Source: Cyanobacteriota bacterium (GTDB lineage: Bacteria > Cyanobacteriota > Cyanobacteriia > Phormidesmidales > Phormidesmidaceae). Taken from it: 6,504 nt of DNA. The notes beneath the pieces are model-generated. The model did not search any database, was not told the DNA's origin, and saw only the letters and a program-made list of their open reading frames with translations. The DNA is taken from NCBI GenBank assembly GCA_027619675.1, contig JAQCHG010000100.1, positions 1 to 6,504 on the forward strand, in the 5' to 3' direction. The position numbers were made by a program, and so were the translations under genes. Each line of letters starts with the position of its first letter. Position 1 is the stretch's first letter. Shown one piece after another: positions 5,193 to 6,504 of this stretch.

Positions 5193-6504
5193 CTAGCCAC
5201 CAATGCCCAAGCGCCCCGCCAAGCTGGGGGTAAGGGGAGCCAAGGTCGCCAACATTAGAAATAGGGAGAGCAATCCCAAAGCCGCCCGCGCATCATTGGG
5301 TTCCGTCAACTCATTGGCGGCGGGACGCTCTAGGTTGCGCTGCAAAAACAGAATGAACACCGCCCAGTAGAGGGCTAGGGGATTGGCCAGGGAGGCGATC
5401 GCCAGCACAATCAGGGTCACCACTGTGGCCCGTCCGGCAATCTTGCGGCCATAGATAGCCTGGACAATGCGGCCCCCGTCTAACTGGCCCGCTGGCATCA
5501 GGTTTAACGCCGTGATCACCAGCCCCAACCAACCAATCAAGGTGAGGGGATGGACATCCACCAAGGGCTGGGCCAAGGCCGACCCCAAGACACTTTTGGC
5601 CAGCGCCCCCACCAGTACCGACCCCTGGAAAAATTCAGCGGGCACCTGAAACTGACTACCGGGATGGGACAGCACCAACCCCACAAACAACATGCCCAGG
5701 GATACCAGCCCCCCCGCTGCCGGTCCCGCTAGGGCGATGTCAAACAGGGTGCTGCGGCTGGGCAGGTTGGACTCAAACCGGGTCAAGGCCCCAAAGGAGC
5801 CAATTTGCCAGGTGGGGATAAAAAAGGGCCAGCTCAGCTTTACCCCGTGGCGACGGGCCATGGCCCAATGGCCCACCTCATGGGCCAGCAAAATCAGCAG
5901 AATCCCCGCTGTAATGGGCCACACTTGGGGCCACTGGGCTGGGGTGGCCGCCAGGTCAATGCCCATGAGGATGCCGCTGGTTTCTAAACAGGTGAGAATG
6001 GTGACGATCGCCAGCACCACCGCCAGCCCCTTTTGTACTGGGGTCAAGGGCTGGGGATCTGCCTCCTTGGGCAGGGCCACCACCACGGGCTTACCGTTGG
6101 GATCAGGAATCAAAAATAAACGGTAGCGATCGCCCACCCGCTCCGTTTTCAGGGCCTCTAGTTTGGCCAGAGAGGTCTCCGGTTCCCCCCGCAGGTTGCC
6201 CTTAAAAATGGCCCCCTGCTGATAGGGCACCGTCTCGGTGCGGAAAAACGTATCAATGCCAAAAATGCCTTCCAAAGCCGCCCGATCCTCGGGGGGAATG
6301 GGGTGGGGGGCGTCGGGATCGGCCTCCGGTGCCGATGCTGGAGCCCCCGCTTCCCCAGCCTCCGTCCCTGGTGTGGATTCAGCAGCATCCACCGTTTGGG
6401 CCATGGCCGCTGCCCGCTGGGCCATCAGTTCATCCTGGCCGAGTTTGCGGAGCTGTCGCCCCAGATAAATGTAGGTCCCCGCCGAAACCAGCACCAGCCC
6501 TAGC
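5193..6504 (-). CDS. Site-2 protease family protein (M50 metalloprotease, EGY-like), N-terminus outside window
   Basis: An intramembrane zinc metalloprotease that cuts transmembrane substrates. Residues are counted from the GTG codon at 6492-6494, but the frame stays open to the window edge (upstream residues L-G-L), so that codon is probably internal to a first membrane segment and the gene is partial. Seen in order: the end of a hydrophobic segment (1-14); an Ala/Pro/Glu-rich, low-complexity linker (28-70); a soluble region with GNLR (99-102), a motif shared with plant chloroplast EGY proteases; a membrane segment (about 156-176); HEVGH (205-209) inside another, giving the catalytic zinc ligands and glutamate; and NLMPAGQLDGG (331-341), the second S2P motif with the third zinc ligand D339. 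Further hydrophobic segments lie at about 251-275, 316-333, 355-384 and 405-422. The stop is 7 nt from the convergent regulator's stop. Substrate unknown; active-site residues are intact. Confidence 0.93.
   Translation of the reverse strand, partial: LGLVLVSAGTYIYLGRQLRKLGQDELMAQRAAAMAQTVDAAESTPGTEAGEAGAPASAPEADPDAPHPIPPEDRAALEGIFGIDTFFRTETVPYQQGAIFKGNLRGEPETSLAKLEALKTERVGDRYRLFLIPDPNGKPVVVALPKEADPQPLTPVQKGLAVVLAIVTILTCLETSGILMGIDLAATPAQWPQVWPITAGILLILLAHEVGHWAMARRHGVKLSWPFFIPTWQIGSFGALTRFESNLPSRSTLFDIALAGPAAGGLVSLGMLFVGLVLSHPGSQFQVPAEFFQGSVLVGALAKSVLGSALAQPLVDVHPLTLIGWLGLVITALNLMPAGQLDGGRIVQAIYGRKIAGRATVVTLIVLAIASLANPLALYWAVFILFLQRNLERPAANELTEPNDARAALGLLSLFLMLATLAPLTPSLAGRLGIGG

Larger units (their letters stand above)
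67..6133. repeat. Ten dispersed copies of the HIP1 octamer GCGATCGC
   Basis: Exact copies start at 67, 474, 2303, 3522, 3846, 4088, 4796, 5072, 5395 and 6126. Random expectation in 6.5 kb is about 0.1. HIP1 abundance is a known trait of many cyanobacterial genomes and is the main clue to the organism. Nine copies fall outside pnp, although pnp is a third of the window. All ten are inside coding sequence. Confidence 0.9.

Noticed and set aside
5692..6126. Plus-strand 144-codon open frame opposite the site-2 protease gene
   Set aside because: The minus-strand frame has clear HEVGH and NLMPAGQLDGG motifs; the plus-strand frame is its shadow, rich in serine, arginine and proline.
6492..6494. GTG as the true start of the site-2 protease gene
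   Set aside because: The frame stays open to the window edge and the residues before and after it form one hydrophobic segment, so the real start is probably outside the window.

Overview
This 6.5-kb window looks like chromosomal DNA of a cyanobacterium. The octamer GCGATCGC (HIP1), over-represented in many cyanobacterial genomes, occurs ten times here. The proteins also read as cyanobacterial: an EGY/chloroplast-type site-2 protease with a GNLR motif, and a PNPase with the cyanobacterial-style N-terminus. Genus cannot be fixed from this stretch. The DNA is fairly GC-rich, and I see no insertion sequence, phage gene, CRISPR array, tRNA or rRNA.

Layout, left to right. (1) 1-668, minus strand: the N-terminal two thirds of a sugar-nucleotide epimerase, most like UDP-glucuronate 4-epimerase, cut by the window's left edge. 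(2) 669-1097: a gene-free divergent spacer holding the pnp leader, with two adjacent small hairpins and an A-rich stretch before the start codon. (3) 1098-3248, plus: complete pnp (polynucleotide phosphorylase). (4) 3249-3429: a compact convergent spacer packed with inverted repeats. These are two hairpins enclosed by a 9-bp outer stem, then a perfect 50-nt palindrome ending 4 nt from the sdhC stop codon. (5) 3430-4143, minus: a cytochrome b558-type succinate dehydrogenase membrane anchor (sdhC). (6) 4144-4510: a divergent spacer with a plausible sdhC promoter. (7) 4511-5185, plus: a FadR/FCD-type GntR regulator. (8) 5193-6504, minus: a site-2 protease of family M50, cut at its N-terminus by the right edge, ending only 7 nt from the regulator's stop.

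The genes alternate in strand (- + - + -), so each is probably its own transcription unit, and no shared pathway is evident. They serve polysaccharide precursor synthesis, RNA decay, respiratory electron transfer, regulation and membrane proteolysis. All proteins fall in known families, and I do not see a new multi-gene system. The least explained part is non-coding: the dense nested and alternative stem-loops at 3268-3425 between pnp and sdhC. They are probably a double or bidirectional terminator, but more elaborate than termination needs. The pnp leader is the next most interesting, because pnp autoregulates through its leader in enterobacteria.
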